A DNA stretch of 64,000 nt from Aricia agestis (lineage: Eukaryota > Arthropoda > Insecta > Lepidoptera > Lycaenidae). Location of the stretch: assembly GCF_905147365.1 (NCBI RefSeq), contig NC_056408.1:12028001-12092000 (forward strand), written 5' to 3'. The translations under genes and the position numbers were made by a program. The notes under the pieces were generated by a model, which did no database searches, was not told the origin of the DNA, and worked only from the letters and a program-made list of their open reading frames with translations. Of this stretch, positions 40,001 through 48,079 are shown piece after piece; the first letter of the stretch is position 1, and each line of letters begins with the position of its first letter.

Positions 40001-42214
40001 TAAGTTTGATAATAGCTCACCGTTTATGTTTAGTCCATACTGGTCCCAATTTAGTTCTCGGAAGATTATTATTAGATATATTATATAAGATATATTAGTT
40101 ATTACATTATATTAAAAATATTTACTTCCGTTACAGGCGTATCAATATGTGAGGACGCGCGCAAGTTATGCAAGCAACAGTCAAGCCTGCAAGAGACATA
40201 CGGGGAAGGCTTCGTCGGGCTGTCTCTACACGACACTGTGGAGAAACTGCTTATGCTAGGAGAAGTGAAGCTAGCGGACAAACTGAGAGCCGAATACAAG
40301 ATGCCGGATAGAAGGTAGTACTTCTTTCAGTTATCCAAAATTCCAAATGCTAAATTGTAAGTGAGTAATTGCTTAGTTATATAGATGTGATGTAATAAAT
40401 AGATGTTGTCTAGTTCCATGATACTTATTTCTTAAAATTTGAACATTCGATAATATGTTAATAAATAAAAAGAAATAGTAGTTATTTGTTAAACTTGACG
40501 CTTTTATAATATAACTAAGCACACAAGAAATACTGCCCATCTCTTTTTTGCAAGAGGACTAGATAGTTTTTCAAGCTCATGCTAAAAATATTTTTAAAAC
40601 TGATTTACGCCACATTACTTGTATTTAATGCTTTTGTAGCTAAAGATTCATGAGCGTATATTAATATTAATTTAAATACAGGTGTAACAAAACTAAGTTA
40701 TAATAATTTAGGGTGTGTATGTGTTCGTTGTAGAGTTCGTTCGTTCGTTGTAGAGTTCACTGTGAATGTAGCAGCGCTAAAAGACCATTTTTTGTGATTT
40801 GTATGAGCAAGCGCCCAATGGTAAAAAAAAATTGGCTCTTTCAGCGTTGCAACTTTTACAGTGAACTCTATACCTACACGGGACTCAAACACGCCCTAAA
40901 GTATTATTAGTAAGTTTTGTGACACCCAGTTTATTAAAAACATTCACATGATGGTTACAAGTAGTATACAAAAATATTACTTATTATTACCTACATATTT
41001 CCAGGTACTGGTGGCTGCGCATTCTGACTCTAGCACAGAAGGACGAGTGGGAGGAGCTAGACAAGTTCTCTCGCAGCAAGCGCTCGCCAATCGGTTTCGA
41101 GCCGTTCGTCGACGCGTGCCTGCGCCGCGCGCGCCGTGACCAGGCGCTGCGGTATCTGCCGCGGTGTATGGACGATATCAAGGTCAAATACTACGTTAAG
41201 GCTGAGTGAGTATCGAGAGTGACGCTTTGGTACTTAGCGTGACTTACTTTATTACTTATATACTACGGACTTTTAAAAGTTGAAGATTTCTTCTTTGTTG
41301 AAGACTAAACAATCTGTCTTTTTAACCGACTTCTTCTATGGTGCTCATTTTATACAGGGTGTAAAAAACTAAGGGTCAATTTATACTAGTGCAGAGTATA
41401 AATTGACCCTTAGTTTTGACCCGCGAAAAGCGCATCGAAGCTAATTATTAAAACTGAACATAACAAATTCAACCTTAACTCTGAAGCGTTAAGGCATTTT
41501 TTTACTTATGAGAATTGAAAAAGGCGCGCGGATTGATTCGCGTGAATGCGCCCGACCAACGCTGATTGGCCTCGCATAAGTAATGTATGCGTTACGCTCT
41601 AGAGTTAAGGTTGAATTTACTGTGTTCAGTGTTTGGGAATTCGCTTCGCTTCGCTTCGACTCTGCGCTATTATAAATTGACCCTAAGTGATAATATTTAT
41701 GGTATGTATGTACGTGTTCCTTGCAGAGAGTTCACTGTAAAAGTACCAGCTGAAAGGCCAAATTTTTCCAAATGTATCTTGTATGGGCAAGGCCAGCGTC
41801 GCGAGTTTCCTCATACAAAACTGAAAAAAAAATTTGGTGTTTCAGACCTGCTACATATAATAATAATCCCTTAGTACCCTCAGCCAACGTTTTTCAATTG
41901 TTATGCGACAACCGGCTGCCGCTTGGGGATTGATGGGTAAATACTCGTAATATGCTTCTTTAGATATTCCCTCAGGTTGTCTGTAACGGGACGTTATCGA
42001 CAATATCGATTCTTAAGAAGCTTTAAAACGTTTTTGACGATACTCCAATATATTTTCTGTCAATTTCAGATATTACGAAGAGGCAGCTCAAGTAGCGTTT
42101 GAGCAGAAGGACCAAAACGCACTGCTGTACGTGCAGAAAAAATGTCCCTTGCGCGAGTCCGAGCAGCACGCCAGAATTTCCGTGCTGTTGGAACAACTCA
42201 CTAATAAGAAATAA
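24871..42214 (+). CDS. Vps16A: Vacuolar protein sorting-associated protein 16 (HOPS/CORVET subunit)
   Basis: Sixteen coding exons join in frame to 2508 nt (835 aa; human VPS16 is about the same length): 24871-24920, 25075-25264, 25545-25691, 25990-26116, 26510-26643, 26910-27085, 27345-27591, 31325-31581, 31951-32089, 32672-32806, 33730-33891, 37700-37792, 38724-38850, 40137-40314, 41005-41205, 42070-42214. All junctions are GT..AG. The N-terminal beta-propeller (about residues 1-420) opens MSALLTADWFQLESFYRK. The C-terminal alpha-solenoid (about 510-830) contains HWACYK, PGVSYSTIAMKA, SGDTDLVYAVLLHLK, LSLHDTVEKLLMLG and KRSPIGFEPFVDACLRR, all typical of Vps16. The family scaffolds the HOPS and CORVET tethers on endosomes and lysosomes and binds Vps33. 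The start ATG directly precedes the conserved N-terminus. Donors of exons 8 (GTATCC) and 10 (GTTTAC) are weak. Exons 9-11 are far more GC-rich than exons 1-6. Confidence 0.95.
27692..27872 (+). repeat. LINE 3' tail (Jockey-type) in Vps16 intron 7
   Basis: It carries GGCCCCGTGCGAGTTTCTTA, CGGTTCTTCTCGCTGGGTTA and GAACCGGTGGTAGGCACC. It ends in AATAAAAATATTATTGATTT. The same tail in inverse orientation is at 35440-35560, and a partial one is at 52860-52900, attached to a reverse-transcriptase fragment of the same family. Confidence 0.7.
28085..28530 (+). repeat. ACCGACTTCC repeat in intron 7
   Basis: It starts TTTAACCGACTTCCAAAAAA, then GTTCAACGATTGCTCCGCCG, GATGATGGGAACCATGAGTA and CGAAGATACTAAGAGAACTC. 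An inverse relative lies at 35905-36020. This is a widespread lepidopteran interspersed repeat form. It is non-coding. Confidence 0.6.
28535..28925 (+). repeat. Two tandem copies of a roughly 195-bp unit
   Basis: The units (about 28535-28727 and 28731-28922) share GGTCACCAATGTCA, AACAAATTCAACCTTAACTC, GAGAAGTAAGCTGCTTCG and TTGCACTTATTCCACTTTAT with few differences. The second copy runs directly into a hammerhead-like sequence. Tandem terminal units followed by a hammerhead are characteristic of Penelope-like pseudo-LTRs, so this may be a PLE end. The AACATAACAAATTCAACC word is also shared with MITE family G. Confidence 0.7.
28924..28972 (+). ncRNA. Hammerhead ribozyme-like core
   Basis: All conserved core bases are present in order: CTGATGA (28935-28941), GAAA (28952-28955), and GTC (28959-28961) as cleavage triplet. 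Stem I can form between TACACAC before the core and GTGTATT after it, with a 2-nt bulge. Stem III is minimal (C..G around two bases), as described for Penelope and retrozyme hammerheads. Stem II (TGATTTTTTC) is weak and mispaired, so activity may be poor. The core is seen in sequence; the activity is inference. Confidence 0.5.
29060..29570. other. Intron 7 spacer, small hairpin
   Basis: A hairpin at 29134-29170 (CAATCT..TTTCAAGTTT and complement) is the only structure noted. The rest is AT-rich and unassigned. Confidence 0.45.
29575..29990 (-). repeat. Family A copies (minus) in intron 7
   Basis: Two minus-oriented runs of GACAGACAG..GAAGTC with TAATAGGG.CCCGTTTT and GGGTACGGAAAC are followed by AAGTGCGAGTCGGACTCGCG. 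This matches the 4655-5040 copy in reverse. Confidence 0.7.
30000..30400 (-). repeat. Family E repeat (minus) in intron 7
   Basis: Reverse complement of the 15347-15720 segment. It ends with GAAGTCCACGCGGACGAAGT and GGGCAAGAGCTAGT, and contains ACCAACATAGACATCAG and GCAGCTAAGTTGTGTAA. Confidence 0.65.
30640..30910 (-). repeat. GC-rich hairpin repeat (copy 2) next to a family A scrap
   Basis: On the minus strand it reads GTTGTGGTCTAAGTTC, AACCTAACCTA, GACTTTCTGGATTGTG and then the G-rich GGCGGGGGGCTGCGCCGCCC. The first three words also occur at 54993-55042, so the two copies are related. At 30838-30890 GGTACGGAACCC and TTGACTCGCACTTGGCC belong to family A. Confidence 0.55.
30960..31057. repeat. 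98-bp near-perfect palindrome with (TA)n centre
   Basis: The arms are 31 bp (CCCCTATTTGAACCCCTTGG and onward) and exactly complementary. The (TA)n core is self-complementary, so the entire block can extrude as a cruciform. It sits in Vps16 intron 7. Confidence 0.9.
31630..31835 (-). repeat. SINE body fragment in Vps16 intron 8
   Basis: It shares GGAGCACTCTC and TCCTTTACTCT, then CGCAGTGGGACGG, and GCGAGAGATCAGGC with the tRNA-headed element at 42225-42575, but lacks the tRNA head here. It lies directly after the weak donor of exon 8, within the continuing open frame. Confidence 0.55.
32249..32556. mobile_element. MITE in Vps16 intron 9
   Basis: About 75-bp inverted ends start AGCCCGGTTGACTCACGG and include AGTGGCGCTACACAGACC and TTTTTAACATGTGTG, separated by about 150 bp. 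It is non-coding and has no sure target duplication. Confidence 0.75.
32890..33100. mobile_element. CG-rich MITE in Vps16 intron 10
   Basis: The ends GACCGCACTA and TAGTGCTGTCC are inverted. The inside is rich in GCGTAGCG/CGCTACG-type words. It is related to 42690-42815, which has ends ACCGCACTAAGCGACAC and GTGTCGCCTGGTGCGG. Confidence 0.6.
33405..33702. mobile_element. Palindromic MITE abutting Vps16 exon 11
   Basis: About 80-bp inverted arms share TACAATAATATTGATGCAAT, GGTGCAATAATAA, and AAACTATCTCAAACTTTCG. The middle carries GCCGCGTTTCCACTGACG, another inverted-repeat element signature. The right arm ends about 28 bp before the exon 11 acceptor (33728-33729), so the branch point must lie in or right next to the element. 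Confidence 0.7.
34368..34880 (+). pseudogene. THAP zinc-finger domain remnant in Vps16 intron 11
   Basis: Two small exon-like segments with GT..AG borders (34368-34438 and 34762 onward) join as MMTCAVSV..PEKYTFHR plus FPQDPLIRGKWLKLIGRVG. Then comes a stop, followed by ICSKHF. The FP..P..R..W and C-x2-H signatures identify a THAP DNA-binding domain. The second cysteine ligand is a serine and a TGA interrupts the domain, so it is dead. THAP domains occur in P-element-type transposases and host genes; either origin is possible. Confidence 0.6.
35005..35342. mobile_element. Nested palindromic MITE in intron 11
   Basis: TACTTAAATGAACTAAAAAG / CTTTTTAGTTCATTTAAG and CTCAATCTTCAT / ATGAAGATTGAG are inverted around GGTACC words. 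The right part closes with a 28-bp hairpin on TTACCTTGGAAGTCG (35275-35336). A degenerate relative lies at 31130-31290. Confidence 0.65.
35400..35900 (-). repeat. Jockey-type LINE 3' end (minus) in intron 11
   Basis: The minus strand carries the tail GGCCCCGTGCGAGTTTCTAA, CGGTTCTTCTCGTCGGC and CCGAACCGGTGGTAGGC, and upstream sequence shared with 52980-53150 (CTTGGGAGTAGAATG, AAACGATGGCACATCTTGGG). It is a 5'-truncated copy of the family with RT at 53600-54275. Confidence 0.7.
35905..36020 (-). repeat. ACCGACTTCC repeat (minus) in intron 11
   Basis: On the minus strand it reads TTTAACCGACTTCC..CAGGAGGAGTC and GTTCAACGATTACTCCGCCG, as at 28085-28200. Confidence 0.6.
36067..36788. mobile_element. 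Solo LTR with 4-bp target duplication
   Basis: It starts TGTTACG and ends CGTAACA (TG..CA termini as inverted repeats). It is flanked by GTAT on both sides (36063-36066 and 36789-36792), as left by a retroviral-type integrase. At 722 bp with no coding sequence, it is a solo LTR, probably of a Ty3/gypsy- or BEL-like element; the class is inferred. It contains a giant hairpin (36363-36478) and heat-shock-element-like motifs. Confidence 0.8.
36363..36478. repeat. Giant hairpin inside the solo LTR (about 56-bp arms, 4-nt loop)
   Basis: The arm CCGTGGGAACTTTCTAGGAG..CGTCCTTA and its exact complement are separated by only ATCG. Each arm carries a GAAnnTTC-type heat-shock motif (GAACTTTCTAGGA). A third, direct copy of that motif, TTCTAGAAGGTTC (36646-36658), lies 170 bp further on. 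Confidence 0.85.
36793..37628. other. Intron 11 spacer with two DRE-like palindromes
   Basis: TATCGATA occurs at 37120-37127 and 37142-37149, each inside ACTATCGATAG. This matches the insect DNA-replication-related element bound by DREF in promoters. No promoter or exon was recognised nearby, so it may be fortuitous or part of a repeat. Confidence 0.4.
37630..37678 (+). repeat. Family C tail just before exon 12
   Basis: GGTGACCCGCTTGCTCGTTT, GCCCCCTTTA and an A-rich tail match the extreme 3' end of 11098-11395. It stops about 20 bp before the exon 12 acceptor AG (37698-37699). Confidence 0.65.
38201..38362. mobile_element. Tc1/mariner-type MITE (TA target)
   Basis: The arms of about 65 bp are almost identical inverted copies starting ACGGCCGTTCCCAATATTTG. 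TA flanks both sides (gtaTA..TAgtgg). The middle is only about 30 bp. The near-perfect arms suggest recent activity. Confidence 0.8.
38615..38702 (+). repeat. 31-bp minisatellite with three perfect CRE sites
   Basis: Three units with an exact 31-bp step each carry TAATATGACGTCA; the CRE palindrome TGACGTCA lies at 38626-38633, 38657-38664 and 38688-38695. The array ends about 20 bp before the exon 13 acceptor (AG 38722-38723). CREB/ATF-type factors bind TGACGTCA; function here is unknown. Confidence 0.85.
39150..40060 (-). pseudogene. RTE-type LINE, 5'-truncated reverse transcriptase (in Vps16 intron 13)
   Basis: The minus strand contains, from right to left, YGLNINGELLSNLRFADDII (RT motif C as FADD, about 39990-40045), SNKVGLTMNANKTKAL, YTYLGQQMSA and KLYNTCIIPVLTYGC, followed by a stop at 39626. 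After a frame break it continues MERSMLNIRKTDRIR, LKWKWTGHIIR, GRQFRRWEDKLK and KEMGEAFAKGHTDRVYG, to a stop at 39194. This is the thumb and C-terminal region of RTE/BovB-clade LINEs. The domains before FADD are missing and the frame is broken, so it is inactive. It lies antisense to Vps16. Confidence 0.85.
40683..40935. mobile_element. MITE family F in Vps16 intron 14
   Basis: The ends GTGTAACAAAACTAAG and TAAGTTTTGTGACAC are inverted. The inside has GAGTTCACTGTGAATGTAGC and its partner ACAGTGAACTC. TCGTTCGTTCGT is a small local expansion. Confidence 0.7.
41373..41683. mobile_element. MITE family G (PIF/Harbinger-like, TAA target) in intron 15
   Basis: The ends GGGTCAATTTATACTAG and TATAAATTGACCC are inverted; subterminal AACAAATTCAACCTTAACTC recurs inverted near 41605. 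TAA flanks both sides (41370-41372, 41684-41686). A 3-bp TWA target suggests PIF/Harbinger, which is inference. Confidence 0.75.
41697..41880. repeat. MITE family F fragment
   Basis: GTACGTGTTCCTTGCAGAGA, GTTCACTGTAAAAGTA and a TGTATGGGCAAG middle match family F, but the terminal GTTACAC is missing on both sides. Confidence 0.55.
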
Positions 42215-42224
42215 TAATAATAAT

Positions 42225-42575
42225 AATAGCTCCCACACCGGTTTCGGTGACGGTGGCCGGTTTCATTGAAACCAGGCCAGCTACGCAGGAGTAATTTTAT
42301 AGTGCCCAAGTGTGTGCGCAGTACACAAGAGCACTCTCTATTCCTTTACTCTCATAACCCAGTGGGACGGAAGACCGACACGACCGGCGAGAGATCAGGC
42401 GCAGGACCGACTTTTTACATGCCCATCCGACGCATGGATCATCTTACTTGTCAGACAATCAGGTGATCAGCCTGCATTGTTCTAACCAAACTTGGAAATA
42501 ATATGTTTCCAACGCGGGAATCGAACCCACGACCTCCGAGGCAAGAGCCGCGCTCTGTACCACTAGACCACGAAT
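42225..42575 (-). repeat. tRNA-derived SINE (minus) 3' of Vps16
   Basis: On the minus strand it starts GTGGTCTAGTGGTACAGAGC (box A TGGTCTAGTGG), then GGTTCGATTCCCGC (box B), then a body shared with 31630-31835. It ends near the Vps16 stop with a (TAA)n-like tail on the opposite side. The head has a tRNA-like promoter but no complete cloverleaf. It likely lies in the Vps16 3' UTR. Confidence 0.65.
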
Positions 42576-42689
42576 AAGAAATACTAGAATAAGAAATAAG
42601 ATTGATAGAATTATGCAAAAAAAAATTATAAGGTAAAATCTTTGGATTGTGTTCTCCAAAAGGTAAAATCAACTAATTGTTACAGTTAC

Positions 42690-42815
42690 CGCACTAAGCG
42701 ACACTACGCTGAAGTGGCGCTACGCGACACAAAACTTCAGTGATATGGGACGTGAAGTTCGCTTCACTTCGCTGCCGCGTAGTGTCGCCTGGTGCGGTTT
42801 TGCCTTTAAAAGCAA
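42690..42815. mobile_element. CG-rich MITE
   Basis: The ends ACCGCACTAAGCGACAC and GTGTCGCCTGGTGCGGT are inverted around about 85 bp of GCGAAG/CTTCGC words. It is related to 32890-33100. Confidence 0.65.
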
Positions 42816-43354
42816 GTTTTTATGAGCCTCGTTTAGATATTTTGCGTTAATATAGCATATTTTGCATGTGCCTAAAAATATTTAATTTAAGTTTATTCCA
42901 TAAGTGTAATTTCGTATCTTATAATATATTTGTGATATTCTCATTTTAATACCAATTATAATATAATTAAAGGAAATTAAAATGTTTTATTTCTATGCAA
43001 CAGATACGACTGTAGGTAATCATTTAAGTATTAACTACGCGTATGTCTTTCAATTTCTATAATTTTAACCTAAAACACGAGGGAAAAATAAAACCACAGA
43101 CTTGATCATAGCATATAAGGATTTGAATCCATTTATTTACTACACATCAAAATACGAAACAACAAACTTGAGATATCTTCTCTTTGGTATTTTCTACACG
43201 TGGCGGGCTCTCCAGCCGAAAATATCACATTACCCGTTAAGCACCACAAAAATTTACCAAATGCAGGAGTTGACTCAGTGCACAAGATTTTTACCTTTGT
43301 TAATATTTAAAACAATATAACTATTTTTTTTGTAAAGAACTTACATTGTTCTTA

Positions 43355-44434
43355 GGGTCAATTTATACTAGCGCAGAGTCGAAGCGCATCGAAGCGAATT
43401 ATTAAAACTGAACATAACAAATTCAACCTTAACTCCAAAGCGTTAACGCACATATTACTTCTGAGAATTTAAAAAGGCGCGCGCACTTTCGCGAATTCGC
43501 TTGACCACCGCTTTTTGGTGCGCGCGCATTCTCGCGCATCCAAGCGCACACAAGCGAATCTACGCATCATCACTGTAGGCTTTTTTTTTTTTTTTTTTTT
43601 TTTTTTCGAAAGGGTCTAAGCTACTGGTCTGGTTAAGACCATAGTAGTTTAATCGTGGCTATAACTAGTCTGTTGCTAGTTGGTTTGGAAATAAACAATG
43701 AGGGGGGCCTGGCCCCCTCCCCTAAAGTCACACGTGTGACATTCTAGACGGGCAATATTGGGGAAAGCTACGAAAATAAGCTATTTTTATCTGACGTGGG
43801 GACACGGGTCCCCCCTGCTCTTAAGGGGTCCGACCCCTTACTCACTCTCAGACGAGTGAGGCTGCTCGCGCGCGGTAGCACAAACTAGCTGCGTACGAGT
43901 TATCGCGGTAGATGAGCTCAAGTTATTAATGTTATTGCTTAAAAGAGGGCCGTCCCTCTCCCCTTCCGAGTCCGGTTGGGGTGACATACGCGTGTATGTT
44001 CTAATGTCAAAGTAATTGGTAGAGCTCTCTACGACAATGTCGCGGTCGCGGTAATGATTTAGGTGTGTTCCTATGCTATCCGCATGCGAACTCGAACCCG
44101 GGATCGAGCTCGGCATCGGATTTCGGTCGGTCTGTCTGTTTGTCATTCGGGTCGTGTTAAGTCCTCGGGGAAGGCGCCGGCGTCGTCCCCGGTGCAGTAC
44201 TAACCACGCGGGTGAGTGTGATTTGTGTTTACGTAACTGTACACAGTACGTTACGTATTCTGTGATGGGGTCTACAGGGTCGGCTAAGATATGCTTAGGC
44301 CGTCTGAAGGGGTATCGGAATGTCACTGTAGGCACTCTGGCGAATCCGCGCGCATTCGTTCGACTTGTTGCGAATTTGACGCTTCGATGCGCTTCTATAA
44401 ATTGACATGACTCTGCGCTATTATAAATTGACCC
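43355..44434. mobile_element. MITE family G (TTA target) carrying a nested LINE
   Basis: It has the same inverted ends as 41373-41683 (GGGTCAATTTATACTAG..TATAAATTGACCC), flanked by TTA at 43352-43354 and 44435-44437. Without the insertion at 43581-44333 it would be about 330 bp, the size of the sister copy. Confidence 0.8.
43581..44322 (-). mobile_element. Truncated LINE insertion with 11-bp target duplication
   Basis: A poly-T run (poly-A tail on the minus strand) starts at 43581. TCACTGTAGGC lies on both sides (43570-43580 and 44323-44333), a perfect target-primed reverse-transcription signature. On the minus strand an open frame of 165 codons (44335-43838) contains CVQLRKHKSHSPAWLVLHRG and ends ...EQPHSSESE. 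I do not recognise its clade. The frame may be the end of ORF2 or chance. Confidence 0.8.
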
Positions 44435-44530
44435 TTATAAGACGTGTACTTTTTCATCCATTTTGAATTTTACTCTACCCTTACCATAATCAAAATATTA
44501 ACGCAGCGTATGACTAATGAAAGTCCGCTA

Positions 44531-44560
44531 AGTCTCAATATTACGTAATATTGAGACTTC
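44531..44560. repeat. 30-bp perfect palindrome
   Basis: AAGTCTCAATATTAC is followed immediately by its exact complement with no spacer. No flanking element was identified. Confidence 0.85.
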
Positions 44561-44564
44561 CAAA

Positions 44565-45895
44565 ATTCCGGAAAAAGACAAAGCAGACCTTGTTTAATAG
44601 TGAACAGTGATCCGCTGTGTAAATATTTATGTCAGTAATAGGGATAGTGTTTATTGTTTTAAAAATAAGTTACATTACTTAAAAAAAACTTGCGCACTGC
44701 CATTTTTCAAAGTTTCACCGCATAGCTCGCGTGTAGTAAAGCCAATTTTGTTTTACAAACATTTCTAGATCCCTTTTAGCACCACAGTGGCTACCGACAA
44801 TCACAAATCGTATTAAAATTGACACACTTACATAAAAAGCATATTATGTCGGAGCAAACGATACAAAACCAATGGAAGGTTTGGAAGGGGGTATTTTATA
44901 AAAATAACTTGCCCTCGAATCGTTCCCACGAATACTTATCGTATAGATTACAAAATATATACTTTTAAAGTTATCATTTTAAAACTTATTATATTAATGA
45001 GACAATAATTTACATTGTGACATAACAACACCCACACATGACAGAAATTCCAATGTCAGGGAGATGAGTCATGACGAAAATATATGAAGGCACAAAACAC
45101 ACGCACTTAGATGCAAAAACAATTGTACGTCCAGTACATACGTCATATAATTAAAACAAACAATTTAAATAGTTCAACAATCTCGCTCACAACTCACAAA
45201 TAATCGAGTGACAGTATGAACCTATGTCTAACATAAGTATGGCCAAAATGTTATTGTGATTATATGACGTAAATAAAGTACAGATTTTCTTATAATACTT
45301 AAACAATCTCAGCCTTACATACTACAGTCAAAAATTTAAATAGGTATACGCTTACAAGCATTTTTTTTTTTACTTTTTATAATATAATATCACATTTATG
45401 AGTATATTTGTAACTCTAATTGATGTCTCTGTAGCGAATGCCATACCTTACAATTACAAATTATCTTATTACAAACTAATTGGTTTTATAAAGCATATTT
45501 CACACTAGTAAGTACTACAAGTACTGTTTATCACCGACACAGTAACTCCACCGTACTGAAGTTAGCCGCCGTTGCGCTCACAGTCTTCGCAGACAGGTGG
45601 TCAAGCGCACAAACTTAACTCTGTAACTAAATTCAGCCGGACTAAGTTTTTATGTCATTTAAATTTCACCACAAAAGTCGCCTCATAATCAATATGTATT
45701 CATTAGTCTTGTCAAATGAGATTTTCACCACAATACCCTGTTGTAATGAATTTGAAAATATTATAAAAAAGCAGAGACCAATAGAAATACCTACTTACAT
45801 TAAAACATTGACCCCCTTACTAATAAAAAAGTTACACAATAGATACGCCATATAATTTTATCCTTTACTATCAAGTATATTTTCTAGGCACTGTA
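44565..45895. other. Intergenic, no gene recognised
   Basis: AT-rich sequence between the Vps16 3' side and JAZF1 3' side. ORFs are short and without similarity. Confidence 0.55.
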
Positions 45896-45897
45896 TG

Positions 45898-46252
45898 CAC
45901 TGACATCCATTATACAAATGTACGCTGGACTTATTATACCCACCTGCTTTTTGTGACTATTTGAAACGGAATCAGCGCCCTAATGCGGGGGAAGAGAACT
46001 AAATCTGACGTAACTTGCAAATGGCCGCTTAATCGTTATTGGTTGTCATCACTAGTATTAGTTTCAAGTACTCTCACTACTTCTATAAGCGCCAATATGG
46101 CGACATTCAGACGTCATTTTTACGTCAGATTTAGTTCTCTTCCCCCGCATTGGGGGGCGCTGATTCCGCTTCAAATAGGCACAAAAAATAGCTGTCATTT
46201 CAAAGTGATAATATGTCCAGCGTACTTGTATAATGGAGGTCAGTGACTGTAT
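45898..46252. mobile_element. MITE with about 150-bp inverted ends
   Basis: The left CACTGACATCCATTATACAA, then GTACGCTGGAC and GGGGGAAGAGAACTAAATCT, are mirrored on the right. About 60 bp separate the arms. A half copy (one arm) is at 50355-50540 in a JAZF1 intron. Confidence 0.8.
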
Positions 46253-46254
46253 AG

Positions 46255-48079
46255 TAGTATTTAAATAGTTTTAATAGTGTGGAGGACAGTGTCTTAAAAT
46301 ACAAAACCAAAATAAAGACAGAATATATGCTCAACTATAATAGTAACATCTTACTTTTTACGACACTGGGACAATTATGGCAAATCAATCATGGTTTTCT
46401 CATGAACTTTAAAATTACTTTTTAATAGTTAGCAATAGCAAGATTTTGTTGAGTTGTTTATCCGTTTAAGAATATACTGTTGTTAGTCTGTGGTAAAAGC
46501 AAGACTAAAATAAATATTACAGTTCGACAAGGCTTTAATTGAATGTGTCAATGTCAGTCAATGTGCGCTGCTGGTAAAAGAGAACTGTCAAAAATTACGT
46601 TTTTGTATGATAAAAGCGTTAGTTCCTTTTCTCGCCACGTTCATAAACAGCCTTGTCGACCAGTACAAGCGACTTTTTCGTTACAAGGCTCGTCTGTCAT
46701 TACTCGTTACTGACAAATATCACAATGGAACATAATTAAATCACAACAAACATCTACAATAAAGAAACAGAAATTGAATAAGTTAAATAAATATTATATA
46801 TATATTCTTTTGCATGCAAAACAAAGTAACAAAAAACAAAAACAACTTTCGTCTAAACTCTAAACAAAAATTATGAAGAATTATATAAATTATGTAATAC
46901 TTTAAACATTATAAATATAATAATCATTAAATATTTGTACAACAATAATTTGTAACGAATATATGAAAATTTTCATTTACATTAATTTAAAACGCCTCTA
47001 CGCTTTGGGATGAACCATCGATAAACTCACATTAAGTACAATCAGCTACTTATTTAAGTTTATACTTTGAGACACTAAGGCCATGTTTCACCACTTTCGT
47101 AAAGTGCCGAATAGGCTATACACAACTTTTTTGACAGATTCTTCATACTTGATCTGTCACGTTAATTGGTGGATAGCCTATTCGTCACTTATCAGGAAGT
47201 GGTGAAACAAGCCCTAAGCTTAAATCTTAACTACTAAGATTTTTATAGTAAGTTCAAATGAACACAAAACCTACGCATAAAATAACAAAACTTACTTTAA
47301 CATTGTCTTTCAAATAAAGCTTGGAGTTCAATTCGCCACGCGGTAACACAAATATATTATAGTCAGCTGTCAAGTACAGTAGTAAAATAGGAACTGTATT
47401 GTATTAAGTACTACATCGAGTTTTTTCTTGCATAAATATAAAAATTAAAATTGTAATGTCAGAACAGAAATAGTAATAAATATAAAAATTGTAATAAATT
47501 AAAAAAACTATACTTATACCACATTGTTCATAAATAATTGTGGGCACTTTATGTAAGAAAAAACAAGGTATAGAAGTATTCGGTCGTATACAATACCTAC
47601 ATATTAGTGTCTAAAATTCTAAACTACAAACTCTAGAGCTCAGACTAAAATAATATATTCTGAGAGAGGGACTATGCCTTTGATCTGAGCCTGATATAAA
47701 GCTAATTTATTATTATTATTATTTGATTGGTTAGTATCGGCGTTACTCGTTAGCCAATCAAAAGCGTTAAGTTAAAAGATAAACTCGAGTCAAAAGATCT
47801 CCAAAACCAGGCATCAATATAATATTAAACTTATCTGTTCACTTTAGCTACACCCAACATCTAATTAACTAAATCATTTAAATAAAATCACCTAACGAAA
47901 ATCTTTGACTCATCTAAAACAGAACCTTACTTAAAATAAAGAATTAATGTGATCAAAATCTGGAATCCTATGTAAATAGATATATCGCATTTTTCGTTTC
48001 AAAAAAGTAAAATCCACTTTCTAATATGACTTAAGACTAGTCGTTATTTGTTCTGAAAAAAAGTCAGACAATTTCGTGT
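46255..48079 (-). other. Probable JAZF1 3' UTR and downstream sequence with small MITEs
   Basis: It lies directly after the JAZF1 stop on the minus strand. A candidate poly-A signal (AATAAA on minus) is at 47706-47711; the true end is not determinable. Small inverted-repeat elements are at 47077-47215 (ends CATGTTTCACCACTTTCG / CAGGAAGTGGTGAAAC) and 46522-46662 (ends TCGACAAGGCT / AGCCTTGTCGA). A relative of the first is at 51090-51205. Confidence 0.4.

Noticed and set aside
42500..42575. tRNA gene candidate on the minus strand
   Set aside because: Same reason; it is the head of a SINE whose body recurs at 31630-31835.
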